The notes beneath the pieces are model-generated. The model saw only the letters and a program-made list of their open reading frames with translations, did no database searches and had not been told where the DNA came from. The position numbers were made by a program, and so were the translations under genes. Below, piece after piece: positions 15,619 through 24,169 of a DNA stretch of 64,000 nt. Source of the stretch: JADJOM01 sp963817435 (GTDB lineage: Bacteria; Gemmatimonadota; Gemmatimonadetes; Gemmatimonadales; GWC2-71-9); the NCBI GenBank assembly GCA_963817435.1, contig CAWFNY010000001.1:1178001-1242000 (forward strand). The letters are read 5' to 3'. Positions within the stretch are counted from its first letter, which is position 1. Each line of letters begins with the position of its first letter.

Positions 15619-16182
15619 CTACCGGCCGAGGATGGTCTTCACGGCCGCGGCGATCTCCGGCACGCCGCCGACGGCCTGGACGACGTGCACGCTGCCCCGC
15701 GCCCGATACCACTCCAGCACCGGAGCGGTCTGCTGCCGATAGGCGGTCAGCCGGGTGGCGACCGCCTTCGGGTCGTCATCCGCACGGCCTTCGATGGTCC
15801 GCCGCTTCTCGATGCGGGCGAGGATCTCGGCGTCGGTGACATCGAAGAACAGCACGAAGTCCATCTTCCGGCCCAGTTCGCCCAGCAGCCTGGTCACGCC
15901 CTCGGCCTGCGGCACGGTGCGCACGACACCGTCGAAGATGACCCCGTTCCTGGCCTCCGGCTTGTCCAGCTCCTCGCGAACCACGCCCATGATGATGTCG
16001 TCGCTGACGAGCTGCCCCGATTCCATGACGGCCTTCGCCTGGAGCCCGACCGGGGTTCCGCGCTTGACGGCGTCCCGGAGGAGATCCCCCGTCGCGAACT
16101 TCGGAATGCCCAGGCGGTCGGCGATGAGGGCGCCCTGCGTGCCCTTGCCGGCGCCGGGAGGGCCGAGGAGAAGAATGTCCAT
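15619..16182 (-). CDS. adk: Adenylate kinase, short form
   Basis: The 187-residue enzyme interconverts ATP+AMP and 2 ADP. The P-loop is GPPGAGKGTQ (7-16), the AMP site includes TGDLLRDAVKRGT and the LID is short, without the zinc-binding insert (RIEKRRTIEGRADDD). One usually invariant stretch, D-G-[FY]-P-R-T, reads DGVVRT (84-89), so the Pro is replaced while the AMP-binding Arg is kept. It lies between secY and map; a long inverted repeat precedes it. Confidence 0.95.
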   Translation of the reverse strand: MDILLLGPPGAGKGTQGALIADRLGIPKFATGDLLRDAVKRGTPVGLQAKAVMESGQLVSDDIIMGVVREELDKPEARNGVIFDGVVRTVPQAEGVTRLLGELGRKMDFVLFFDVTDAEILARIEKRRTIEGRADDDPKAVATRLTAYRQQTAPVLEWYRARGSVHVVQAVGGVPEIAAAVKTILGR

Positions 16183-16217
16183 GTGATTTCCTGGAATTCA
16201 GGACAGCTCCAAACGGT

Positions 16218-16263
16218 GAGGAGTAAGGAGCGAGGAAGCCGGCGGCCTCCCTCCTTACTCCTC
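16218..16263. repeat. Inverted repeat between secY and adk
   Basis: GAGGAGTAAGGAG (16218-16230) and CTCCTTACTCCTC (16251-16263) are perfect 13-bp complements around a 20-nt spacer that itself can pair (GAGG with CCTC, GCC with GGC). The structure lies 24 bp after the secY stop and 35 bp before adk. It has no U-tract, so it is more likely an RNA-processing or stability element than a terminator. Confidence 0.6.
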
Positions 16264-16287
16264 GATGCACTGCTCCACCCGCCAGGC

Positions 16288-17601
16288 CTACATGAAGCGC
16301 TGTTGCCGACCCCGGAATTTGATCCGGCCCGCCTTCATGAAGCTGTCGTACTTGCGCAGCGTAAGGTGCTGCTGGATCTGCGCGATCGTATCGAGCAGCA
16401 CGCCGACGACGATGAGCACCGAGGTTCCGCCGAATTGCTGCTGGAAGCCGAGCTGCTTCGTCATGGTCACCGGGATGATGGCGATCAGGGCGAGGAAGAG
16501 CGCTCCGGGCAGCGTCACCCGCGCGAGCACGTTGTCGATGTAGTCGGCCGTGCTGGCACCCGGCTTCACTCCGGGAATGAACCCGCCCTGCTTCTTCAGG
16601 TTCTCCGCCAGGTCCACCGAGTTGAAGATGATGGACGTGTAGAAGTAACTGAACAGCAGGATCAGGATGCCGAAACTCAGATCGTATGGCATCTCGCCGG
16701 GCGTGAAGAAGTCGGCGACGCCGCGCATGAACTCGTTCTGGGTGAAGCTCGCGAGGGTGCCGGGGACGATGATGATCGTCTGCGCGAACACGATCGGCAT
16801 CACGCCGGCGGTGATGAGCCGGATCGGGATGAAGGTCTTCTGCCCCTGGGTCATCCGTCCGCGGCCCATGACCTTCCGGGGAATCTGCACCGGAATCCGC
16901 CGCGCGGCGAGCGACATTGCCGTCACGCCGGCGACCACCGCGAGCAGGATGAGGCCGAACAGCAGGATCTTCGGGAGGGTGAGGATGCCCTCCTTCCAGA
17001 AACCCACCATGTTGACGAGCCCCGGCCAGAGCCGGTCGAGAATCGAGAAGGTGATGAGGAGGCTCATCCCGTTCCCGATACCGCGCTCGGTGATCTGCTC
17101 GCCGAGCCACATGACGAAGATCGCGCCGGTGGTCAGCACGACGACCATCGCGAGCCGGGTCCAGAAGGTCGGCACGGGCACCGCGCCGGGGATGCTCTCG
17201 GTGAACACCGCGAAGGTGTATGCCTGGGTCACCGCGATCATGACGGTGATGTAGCGGGTCCACTGGGTCAGCTTCTTCTTGCCCTCCTCGTCCTTCTGCA
17301 TCTTGCCGACCGAGGGCACGATGCCACCCGCGAGCTGGAAGATGATCGAGGCCGAGATGTAGGGCATGATGCCCAGGGCGAACACCGTGGCGCGGGAAAG
17401 CCCGCCGCCGAGGGTGTCGTACAGGCCGAAAAACCCGGCGGCCGCCGAGTTCTTGATGAAGTCGGTGACCGCCTGGACGTTGACGCCGGGGGCGAAGATG
17501 TGCGCGCCGATCCGGTAGATGACCAGGGCCAGGATCGTGAATCCGATCTTCCGCTGGAGCTCCGGATCCATCCCGAAACTGGGTCGGGCGGCGGCGGTCA
17601 T
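16288..17601 (-). CDS. secY: Protein translocase subunit SecY
   Basis: The 437-residue channel subunit of the Sec translocon, with ten predicted membrane helices. Recognisable regions are the N-terminal LQRKIGFTILALVIYRIGAH, the plug/TM2 segment GLYDTLGGGLSRATVFALGIMPYISASI, and the C-terminal LIVVGVLLDTIAQI. It forms the SecYEG pore with SecE (encoded at 48.4-48.7 kb in this window). The ATG overlaps the rplO stop (ATGA), coupling translation to the spc ribosomal operon. Confidence 0.97.
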   Translation of the reverse strand: MTAAARPSFGMDPELQRKIGFTILALVIYRIGAHIFAPGVNVQAVTDFIKNSAAAGFFGLYDTLGGGLSRATVFALGIMPYISASIIFQLAGGIVPSVGKMQKDEEGKKKLTQWTRYITVMIAVTQAYTFAVFTESIPGAVPVPTFWTRLAMVVVLTTGAIFVMWLGEQITERGIGNGMSLLITFSILDRLWPGLVNMVGFWKEGILTLPKILLFGLILLAVVAGVTAMSLAARRIPVQIPRKVMGRGRMTQGQKTFIPIRLITAGVMPIVFAQTIIIVPGTLASFTQNEFMRGVADFFTPGEMPYDLSFGILILLFSYFYTSIIFNSVDLAENLKKQGGFIPGVKPGASTADYIDNVLARVTLPGALFLALIAIIPVTMTKQLGFQQQFGGTSVLIVVGVLLDTIAQIQQHLTLRKYDSFMKAGRIKFRGRQQRFM

Positions 17602-18056
17602 TCGGCGCTGATCTTCCCGCCCGCCTGCTCGATCTTCTCGCGGGCCGAAGCGGAGAACGTCACGCCCTGCACGGTGTAGGCGCGATCCGCGGCGCCGGTC
17701 CCGAGCAGCTTCACCGGCACGTTCCGCTTGGAGATGATGCCGGCGGCGTGGAGGGTGTCGGGGTTCACCTCGGTGGCGGTCAGCCGCGCGAGGTCCTTCA
17801 GGTTCACCGGCTGGGCCGTGACCTTGAAGGGATTGGTGAAGCCGCGCTTGGGCAGACGCCGGTACATCGGCATCTGTCCGCCTTCGAAGCCGGGGTTGGT
17901 CTCGCCCGCCTGGCGCGCCTTGTGGCCCTTGTGACCGCGACCGGAGGTCTTGCCCTTGCCGGAGCCGGGGCCGCGCCCCACGCGCATCTTGGCCTTGCTC
18001 GCGCCGCGAGCGGGCCGAAGATTCGAGAGCGTGACCGGCGTGTTCTTCTCCGCCAT
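17598..18056 (-). CDS. rplO: 50S ribosomal protein L15
   Basis: The 152-residue protein shows the L15 N-terminal glycine/basic region KAKMRVGRGPGSGKGKTSGRGHKGHKAR and the central EGGQMPMYRRLPKRGFTN. It binds 23S rRNA late in large-subunit assembly. It starts directly after the rpmD stop and overlaps secY by ATGA. Confidence 0.97.
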   Translation of the reverse strand: MAEKNTPVTLSNLRPARGASKAKMRVGRGPGSGKGKTSGRGHKGHKARQAGETNPGFEGGQMPMYRRLPKRGFTNPFKVTAQPVNLKDLARLTATEVNPDTLHAAGIISKRNVPVKLLGTGAADRAYTVQGVTFSASAREKIEQAGGKISAE

Positions 18057-18317
18057 TTACTTCTCCTGAGCCGGCGCCACCTCGACGAGGTGGCGCACCT
18101 TGAACAGCATGCCGCGGACGGACGCGTTGTTCGGGAGTTCCGACACCGACTGATGGTGCTTGAGTCCCAGCGCCTTGAGCGTCCGGTTCATGGTCGCCGA
18201 GTGACCGATACCGGAGCGGATCTGCTTCACCAGCAGCCGCTTCGCGGTGTCCTCCGCGGGAATGGTCGCCGCGTGATACGCCGGGCCCTGACGCCCGACG
18301 ACAGGATTACGTCCCAT
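18057..18317 (-). CDS. rpmD: 50S ribosomal protein L30
   Basis: The L30 fold is carried by residues about 27-82 (LLVKQIRSGIGHSATMNRTL to VRGMLFKVRHLVEV). The product has 86 residues, about 25 longer than most L30 proteins, because of an N-terminal extension MGRNPVVGRQGPAYHAATIP. A later start would have to be non-ATG, and ATG at 18317 lies 3 bp after the rpsE stop, so the extension is probably real. Confidence 0.9.
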   Translation of the reverse strand: MGRNPVVGRQGPAYHAATIPAEDTAKRLLVKQIRSGIGHSATMNRTLKALGLKHHQSVSELPNNASVRGMLFKVRHLVEVAPAQEK

Positions 18318-18320
18318 GGA

Positions 18321-18980
18321 TCAAACCTCCTGCGGGGCGCGGTAGGCCAGCTGATCGGCCTCGATGCCGCGCTCACGTGCCACCTGCCGGACCGTCACCA
18401 GCTGCGCCAGCCCGTCCATGGTGGCGCGCACCATGTTATGCGGGTTGTTGGAGCCCAGGCTCTTGGTCAGGATGTCGGTGATCCCGGCGCACGCCAGCAC
18501 CGCGCGGACCGAACCACCGGCGATGATGCCGGTACCGCTCGCTGCCGGCTTGAGCAGCACCTTACCCGCCCCGTGGGCGCCGAGCACTTCGTGCGGGATC
18601 GTGGCGCCGACCCGCGGCACCTCGACCATCTTCCGCTTGGCCGCTTCGACCGCCTTGCGGACGGCCTCGGAGACTTCGTTCGCCTTGCCGGTCGCGATGC
18701 CGACCTTGCCCTTGCCGTCGCCGATGGCGACGAGGGCGTTGAACGAGAACCGGCGGCCACCCTTCACCACCTTGGCGACACGGTTGATCGCGACCACGGT
18801 CTCGATGAACTCGCTGTGCTCGCGCTCGCCGCGGTCGCCGCGCTTGCCGCCGCGGCCATCGCCGCCACGCCCGCGTCCGCCGCCACCCTGGCCGCCGCGT
18901 CCGCCGCGTCCGCGACCACGATCGCCGCCGGCCGGGGCGCCCTCGGCGCCGGGAGGAGTCGTACCCTGTTCGTCAGCCAT
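18321..18980 (-). CDS. rpsE: 30S ribosomal protein S5 with Arg/Gly-rich N-terminal extension
   Basis: The S5 core (about residues 58-215) contains EFIETVVAINRVAKVVKGGRR and the C-terminal domain around ASGTGIIAGGSVRAVLACAG. S5 takes part in decoding fidelity and mRNA unwinding at the entry channel. It is 219 residues long, about 50 more than E. coli S5, because of an N-terminal tail rich in RGG/GRG repeats (residues about 20-50: GDRGRGRGGRGG, GRGRGGDGRGG) that looks disordered and RNA-binding. Confidence 0.96.
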   Translation of the reverse strand: MADEQGTTPPGAEGAPAGGDRGRGRGGRGGQGGGGRGRGGDGRGGKRGDRGEREHSEFIETVVAINRVAKVVKGGRRFSFNALVAIGDGKGKVGIATGKANEVSEAVRKAVEAAKRKMVEVPRVGATIPHEVLGAHGAGKVLLKPAASGTGIIAGGSVRAVLACAGITDILTKSLGSNNPHNMVRATMDGLAQLVTVRQVARERGIEADQLAYRAPQEV

Positions 18981-18981
18981 A

Positions 18982-19353
18982 TCAGAACTCCAGTCCGCCT
19001 TCGCGCGCGCCGTCAGCGACGGCCTTCACGCGTCCGTGATACCGATAGCCAGCCCGGTCGAACACCACCCTGGTGAACCCGGCGGCCTTCGCCTTTGCGG
19101 CGAGCGCCTTGCCCATGCCCTTGGCCTTGCCGACCTTGCCCGCGCCATCGACCGTCACGCCTTCGGACGCGTCGCTGATGCCGAGCAGGCAGACTCCGCG
19201 GGTGTCATCGACGAGCTGCGCGTAGATGTGCTTCAGCGAACGGAACACCGCGAGGCGCGGCCGCTCCGGCGTGCCGGCGACCTTCTTGCGCACCCGCAGA
19301 TGCCGGCGGGCCCGGAGCTCATGCCGCCCGGACGGCGACTTGACTGCACGCAT
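18982..19353 (-). CDS. rplR: 50S ribosomal protein L18
   Basis: The 123-residue 5S rRNA-binding protein has the L18 core RRHLRVRKKVAGTPERPRLAVFRSLKHIYAQLVDD and the end FDRAGYRYHGRVKAVADGAREGGL. It lies 2 bp after rplF and 1 bp before rpsE in the spc operon. Confidence 0.97.
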   Translation of the reverse strand: MRAVKSPSGRHELRARRHLRVRKKVAGTPERPRLAVFRSLKHIYAQLVDDTRGVCLLGISDASEGVTVDGAGKVGKAKGMGKALAAKAKAAGFTRVVFDRAGYRYHGRVKAVADGAREGGLEF

Positions 19354-19355
19354 GG

Positions 19356-19895
19356 TTACTTGGCTCCTGTCTTGCCGGCCTTGCGGCGGACCACTTCACC
19401 CTGATAGCGGACGCCCTTGCCCTTGTACGGTTCGGGCTTGCGCAGGTTGCGGATCTCCGCAGCCACCTGCCCGACCATTTCCTTGTCCGCGCCTTCGATC
19501 TTCACGATGGTGTTGTTGTCCACCGTGAACTTGATCCCCGCCGGCGCCTTGTAGTGCACCGGGTGGGAGAAGCCGAGGGCGAGCTGCAGCCCGGTCGGCT
19601 TGGCCTCGGCCTTGTAGCCGACGCCCTGGATCTCGAGGACCTTGAGGAAGCCCTTGGCCACCCCGTCCACCATGTTCTGGATCAGGCTGCGGGTCAGGCC
19701 GTGGAGCGCCTTGTGCTTGGGCTCATCGGAGGGCCGGGTCACGAGCACCTGGTCACCCTGTACCGCAATCTGGATCTCCGCATGGAAGGTGCGGGAGAGC
19801 TCACCCTTGGGCCCCTTCACGGACAGCGTCTGTCCGCTCTGGGTCACGGTGATGCCCTTCGGCACCGCCACCGGTCGTTTACCGATACGCGACAT
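19356..19895 (-). CDS. rplF: 50S ribosomal protein L6
   Basis: The 179-residue protein begins MSRIGKRPVAVPKGITV, contains the duplicated L6 domains and ends with the signature PEPYKGKGVRYQGEVVRRKAGK. It sits near the factor-binding centre of the 50S subunit. It starts 9 bp after the rpsH stop. Confidence 0.98.
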   Translation of the reverse strand: MSRIGKRPVAVPKGITVTQSGQTLSVKGPKGELSRTFHAEIQIAVQGDQVLVTRPSDEPKHKALHGLTRSLIQNMVDGVAKGFLKVLEIQGVGYKAEAKPTGLQLALGFSHPVHYKAPAGIKFTVDNNTIVKIEGADKEMVGQVAAEIRNLRKPEPYKGKGVRYQGEVVRRKAGKTGAK

Positions 19896-19904
19896 GCTCG
19901 CCTC

Positions 19905-20300
19905 TTACCAGACGACGGCGAGGAGCTCGCCGCCCAGGTTGGCCGACCGCGCGTCGCGGTCGCTCATCAGCCCCTTCGGCGTGGACACGATCGCCATGCC
20001 GAGGCCGTTCTTGATCCGCGGGATCTCGCGGGACCCGACGTAGCGCCGGAGGCCCGGGGAGGAGACGCGGCGGAGCTCGCGGATGACCGGCTGGTCCCCA
20101 TGATACTTGAGGTACAGCCGCAGCACGCCGCGGGCGCCGTCATCGAGGATCTTGAAATCCGCGATGTAGTGGTTGTCGCGAAGCAGCCGCGCGAGTTCGC
20201 TCTTCAGCTTGCTCACCGGAATGTCCACACGCTTGTGGCCGGCTGCGCACGCGTTGCGGATGCGGGTCAGCATATCCGCGACGGGATCTGTCATGCTCAT
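19905..20300 (-). CDS. rpsH: 30S ribosomal protein S8
   Basis: The 131-residue protein begins MSMTDPVADMLTRIRNA and ends with the family signature STPKGLMSDRDARSANLGGELLAVVW. In E. coli S8 is the translational repressor of the spc operon. ATG at 20300 is favoured over the inner ATG at 20294 because AGGGGAG lies 8 nt upstream of the former. Confidence 0.96.
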   Translation of the reverse strand: MSMTDPVADMLTRIRNACAAGHKRVDIPVSKLKSELARLLRDNHYIADFKILDDGARGVLRLYLKYHGDQPVIRELRRVSSPGLRRYVGSREIPRIKNGLGMAIVSTPKGLMSDRDARSANLGGELLAVVW

Positions 20301-20313
20301 CGTTGTGGCTCCC

Positions 20314-20499
20314 CTACCAGCTGGCCTTGCGGACACCCGGGATTTCGCCCCGGAGCGCCATGTCGCGGAAACAGATACGGCACAGGCCGAACTTCCGCAG
20401 GACGGCGCGGCTCCGGCCGCAGCGCTGACAGCGCCGCACGGCCCGGACCTTGAACTTCGGCGTGCGCTTGGCCCGCTCGATCCAGCAAGTCTTTGCCAT
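20314..20499 (-). CDS. rpsN: 30S ribosomal protein S14, zinc-binding type Z
   Basis: The 61-residue protein begins MAKTCWIERAKRTPKF and holds two CxxC pairs (CQRC and CRIC) that bind zinc, which defines the short type Z S14 found in many bacteria. The frame is open 18 codons further upstream but that part overlaps the end of rplE. It sits between rplE and rpsH as in the standard spc operon. Confidence 0.97.
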   Translation of the reverse strand: MAKTCWIERAKRTPKFKVRAVRRCQRCGRSRAVLRKFGLCRICFRDMALRGEIPGVRKASW

Positions 20500-20509
20500 C
20501 GTCTCTCCC

Positions 20510-21202
20510 TTAGGCCACGGCCAGCGGCGTTTCGCCGCGGAAGGGCCAGCCAAACTCCCGGAGCAGCGCCATCGCCAGGTCGTCGCGACCGGCGGTAGTC
20601 ACCAGCGTGATGTCCATCCCGTGGATCTGTTCGACCTTGTCGAAGTCGATCTCCGCGAAGATCATCTGCTCCTTGATCCCCAGCGTGTAGTTCCCGCGCC
20701 CGTCGAAACTCTTGTTCGGCAGCCCCTTGAAGTCGCGGATCCGGGGCACCGACACGTTGATGAACCGGTCGAGGAACTCGTACATCCGCGCATTGCGCAG
20801 GGTCACCGAGACGCCGATCGGCAGGCCTTCGCGCAGGCCGAAATTGGCGATCGCCTTCTTGGCCCGGCGGATGGTCGGCTTCTGTCCGCTGATGATGGCC
20901 AGTTCGTCGACCACGCCGTCGATCAGCTTCGGATTCTTGGCGCCCTCACCCATGCCGACGTTCAGCACGATCTTCACGAGGCGCGGCACTTCGTGCACGT
21001 TGGTCAGGCCGAACTGCTTCGTCAGGTTCGCCCGGATCACGGTGTCGTAGTACGTCTTCAGGCGTGGCACGCCCTCGGCGGACTTCGGCGCCGGATCGGT
21101 CGCGAGCGCCGCGGCCTTCTCCTTGTCGCGCTTGCTCCCCTTCGGCGCTTCCGCCTTGGGTGTCTTCGGGGCCTTCGCGGCCTTGTCCTGGGTCTCGGCC
21201 AT
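20510..21202 (-). CDS. rplE: 50S ribosomal protein L5 with Lys/Ala-rich N-terminal extension
   Basis: The L5 core begins at about residue 46 (VPRLKTYYDTVIRANLTKQF) and includes VPRLVKIVLNVGMGEGAKN, GLPIGVSVTLRN and the end GMDITLVTTAGRDDLAMALL. L5 binds 5S rRNA and contacts the P-site tRNA. The product is 230 residues, about 50 more than usual, because of a charged, low-complexity N-terminus (AETQDKAAKAPKTPKAEAPK). No internal ATG offers a shorter start at the core boundary. Confidence 0.96.
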   Translation of the reverse strand: MAETQDKAAKAPKTPKAEAPKGSKRDKEKAAALATDPAPKSAEGVPRLKTYYDTVIRANLTKQFGLTNVHEVPRLVKIVLNVGMGEGAKNPKLIDGVVDELAIISGQKPTIRRAKKAIANFGLREGLPIGVSVTLRNARMYEFLDRFINVSVPRIRDFKGLPNKSFDGRGNYTLGIKEQMIFAEIDFDKVEQIHGMDITLVTTAGRDDLAMALLREFGWPFRGETPLAVA

Positions 21203-21204
21203 CG

Positions 21205-21585
21205 TCAGCGGTTCCTCGGAATGGACTGGCCCGACTTCACGGCGATCCGCTCCAGCGTCCCGTCGGCGTCCTTCTGCCGGCGGATGCGGGTCGGCTCGCC
21301 CGACTTCGGATCAATGAGCATCACCTTCGAGTGATGGATCGGCGCCTCGCGCTCGATGATCCCGCCCTGGGCGTTCTGCGTCGGGCGCTGGTGCTTCTTG
21401 ATGATGTTGACGCCTTCAATCGCCACGCGCCCGGTCTTCGGGTACACGCGGAGCACCTTCCCCCGCTTCCCCTTGTCTTCCCCCGAAACCACCTGGACGG
21501 TATCGCCGCTGGTGATGTGCAGGATCTGACGGACCGGCGGCAGATGCCGGATGCGCTTCGCCTTCTTGTAGACGAGCGGCTTCAT
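21205..21585 (-). CDS. rplX: 50S ribosomal protein L24
   Basis: The 126-residue protein has the KOW motif GDTVQVVSGEDKGKRGKVLRV (about 28-48) and the typical VNIIKKHQRPTQNAQGGIIEREAPIH. It initiates 50S assembly at the tunnel exit. It has an N-terminal stretch of about 20 residues (MKPLVYKKAKRIRHLPPVRQ) not found in most L24 proteins. It starts 1 bp before the rplN stop codon ends. Confidence 0.97.
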   Translation of the reverse strand: MKPLVYKKAKRIRHLPPVRQILHITSGDTVQVVSGEDKGKRGKVLRVYPKTGRVAIEGVNIIKKHQRPTQNAQGGIIEREAPIHHSKVMLIDPKSGEPTRIRRQKDADGTLERIAVKSGQSIPRNR

Positions 21586-21586
21586 G

Positions 21587-21955
21587 TTACAGCACCTCCG
21601 GCGCGAGCGAGACGATCTTCATGTACCGCTTCTCGCGCAGCTCGCGCGCTACGGGACCGAAGATGCGGGTCGCCCGGGGCTCGCCCTGGTCATTGATCAG
21701 GACCACCGCGTTCTCGTCGAACCGGATGTAGGAGCCGTCCTTGCGGCGGGTCTCCTTCACGGTGCGCACGATGACCGCCTTGGCCACGTCGCCCTTCTTC
21801 ACCTGGCCGGTCGGGATCGCGTCCTTGATGGCCACGACCACCTTGTCGCCGACCCCGGCGTAGCGCCGGCGGCTGCCACCGAGCACCCGGATGACCAGCG
21901 CCCGGCGCGCGCCCGAGTTGTCGGCGACCTTCACGATCGATTCCTGTTGGATCAC
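21587..21955 (-). CDS. rplN: 50S ribosomal protein L14
   Basis: The protein has the standard 122-residue length when translation starts at GTG 21955, which overlaps the rpsQ stop as GTGA. It begins with the family N-terminus (M/V)IQQESIVKVADNSGARRA and contains KAVIVRTVKETRRKDGSYIRF. The longer frame up to 21988 shadows the end of rpsQ. Confidence 0.97.
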   Translation of the reverse strand: MIQQESIVKVADNSGARRALVIRVLGGSRRRYAGVGDKVVVAIKDAIPTGQVKKGDVAKAVIVRTVKETRRKDGSYIRFDENAVVLINDQGEPRATRIFGPVARELREKRYMKIVSLAPEVL

Positions 21956-22224
21956 TTGGCACGCTCCACGATTTCGATCACGCGCCACCGGACCGTCTTG
22001 GCCACCGGCCGGGTCTCCATGATGCGCACGGTGTCGCCGATCCTGGCGCCGTGCTCCTCATCCCGCGCATGGACCTTGGTCGAGCGGGTGATCTGCTTGC
22101 CGTACGCGGCATGCGCGAACCGCCTGGTCATCGTGACCGTGACCGTCTTGGTCATCTTGTCGCTGGTCACGACCCCCGTGCGGGTCTTGCGCTGCTTGCG
22201 GGGCGCCTTCGTCGTTTCGGTCAT
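21952..22224 (-). CDS. rpsQ: 30S ribosomal protein S17
   Basis: The 90-residue OB-fold protein contains GVVTSDKMTKTVTVTMTRRF and the signature IGDTVRIMETRPVAKTVRWRV. It binds the 5' domain of 16S rRNA early in assembly. It is coupled to rplN by a GTGA overlap. Confidence 0.97.
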   Translation of the reverse strand: MTETTKAPRKQRKTRTGVVTSDKMTKTVTVTMTRRFAHAAYGKQITRSTKVHARDEEHGARIGDTVRIMETRPVAKTVRWRVIEIVERAK

Positions 22225-22245
22225 GGTCTCGTTCTCGCCGTCCGG

Positions 22246-22440
22246 TTACTTCGCCAGCTCGCGGGCGCGCAGCATCGTGTGCAGACGCGCAATGTCACGG
22301 CGCAGGGCGCGGAACCGCATCGGGTTCTCCAGCGCCTCGGTCGCGGAGCGGAACCGGAGACGGAACCGCTCCTCGGTCAGCTCGGCCAGCTTGGCCTTCA
22401 GATCGTCCACCGACATCTCGGTGAGCTCACTCGCCTTCAT
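22246..22440 (-). CDS. rpmC: 50S ribosomal protein L29
   Basis: The 64-residue helical hairpin protein reads MKASELTEMSVDDLKAKLAE and ends with the typical RALRRDIARLHTMLRARE. It lies at the tunnel exit next to L23, where SRP and trigger factor dock. It is 3 bp after rplP and 21 bp before rpsQ. Confidence 0.97.
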   Translation of the reverse strand: MKASELTEMSVDDLKAKLAELTEERFRLRFRSATEALENPMRFRALRRDIARLHTMLRARELAK

Positions 22441-22443
22441 CGC

Positions 22444-22857
22444 TCAATCCTCCTGGCGGTGGATGAACCGGGTCCGCACCGGCAGCTTCGCGGACGCCAG
22501 CGCCAGCGCCTTCTTGGCCAGCTCTTCGGTCACGCCTTCGACTTCGAAGATGATCCGGCCCGGGCGCACCACCGCCACCCAGCCCTCCGGATTGCCCTTG
22601 CCCTTCCCCATCCGGGTCTCGGCGGGCTTCTTCGTGATCGGCTTGTCCGGGAAGATCCGGATCCAGACCTTGCCGCCACGCTTCATCTCACGGGTCAGGG
22701 CGACACGCGCGGCTTCGATCTGCCGGTTGCTCACCCAGCCCGGCTCCAGGGTCATCAGGGCGAACTCGCCGAAGGAGACGCTGCTCCCGCGGATCGCGGT
22801 GCCCTTGGTCCGACCCTTGAAGGTCTTCCGGAACTTGACGCGCTTCGGTGCCAGCAT
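22444..22857 (-). CDS. rplP: 50S ribosomal protein L16
   Basis: The 137-residue protein begins MLAPKRVKFRKTFKGRTKG and contains FGEFALMTLEPGWVSNRQIEAARVA and GKGKGNPEGWVAVVRPGRI, both hallmarks. It organises the A-site tRNA-binding region of the 50S subunit. It starts 3 bp after the rpsC stop. Confidence 0.98.
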   Translation of the reverse strand: MLAPKRVKFRKTFKGRTKGTAIRGSSVSFGEFALMTLEPGWVSNRQIEAARVALTREMKRGGKVWIRIFPDKPITKKPAETRMGKGKGNPEGWVAVVRPGRIIFEVEGVTEELAKKALALASAKLPVRTRFIHRQED

Positions 22858-22860
22858 CGG

Positions 22861-23519
<659 letters not shown>

Positions 23520-23520
<1 letters not shown>

Positions 23521-23882
23521 TACTTGGTCTCCTTCGTACCGACGTGGATCTCCACGTGCGACGTGCGCTTCTTGATCGGCACCCCGCGGCCCTGCGCGGC
23601 CGACTGGAAGCGCTTGAGCGGCGTGCCCATGTTGATGATCGCCTTGGTCACCACCAGATCATCGATGTCGAGGCTCTCGTTGGCCGAGAGCGCCGCCTGC
23701 TCGGCGTTCGCGACGGCGGAGCGGAGCGTCTTCTCGATCTGCTTCGCCGCGTACTTCTTGTTGAACTTGAGGATGGCGTAGGCCTCGCTCACGTTCTTGC
23801 CGCGGATGAGATCGACGACGAGCCGCATCTTCCGGGACGACTGGCGCGCATGGCGCTGGATCGCACGGGCTTCCATGATCAC
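23520..23882 (-). CDS. rplV: 50S ribosomal protein L22
   Basis: The protein of about 120 residues shows EARAIQRHARQSSRKMRLVVDLIRGK and the tunnel-loop region KRFQSAAQGRGVPIKKRTSHVEI. The loop lines the exit tunnel. Two starts are possible: GTG at 23882, which overlaps the rpsS stop as GTGA, or ATG at 23876, which gives the common MEARAI N-terminus. Confidence 0.97.
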
Positions 23883-24169
23883 TCCGCCTTGGCCTTCTTG
23901 TCCGCCACGAGCTTGCCGCTGTGCCCGCGGAACAGCCGGGTCGGGGCGAACTCACCGAGCTTGTGGCCGACCATGTTCTCGGTCACGTACACCGGGACGA
24001 ACTTGTTCCCGTTGTGCACCGCAAAGGTGTGCCCCACGAACTCGGGCAGGATCGTGCTCGCCCGGCTCCAGGTCTTGACCACCTTCTTCTCGCTCCGGGC
24101 ATTCATCGCCTGGACCTTGTCCAGCAGCGACGCGAGGACGAACGGACCCTTCTTGATGCTGCGCGACAT
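23879..24169 (-). CDS. rpsS: 30S ribosomal protein S19
   Basis: The 96-residue protein begins MSRSIKKGPFVLASLLDKV and contains TWSRASTILPEFVGHTFAVHNGNKFVPVYVTENMVGHKLGEF. It sits in the 30S head near the A-site. ATG overlaps the rplB stop (TGATG). Confidence 0.98.
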   Translation of the reverse strand: MSRSIKKGPFVLASLLDKVQAMNARSEKKVVKTWSRASTILPEFVGHTFAVHNGNKFVPVYVTENMVGHKLGEFAPTRLFRGHSGKLVADKKAKAE

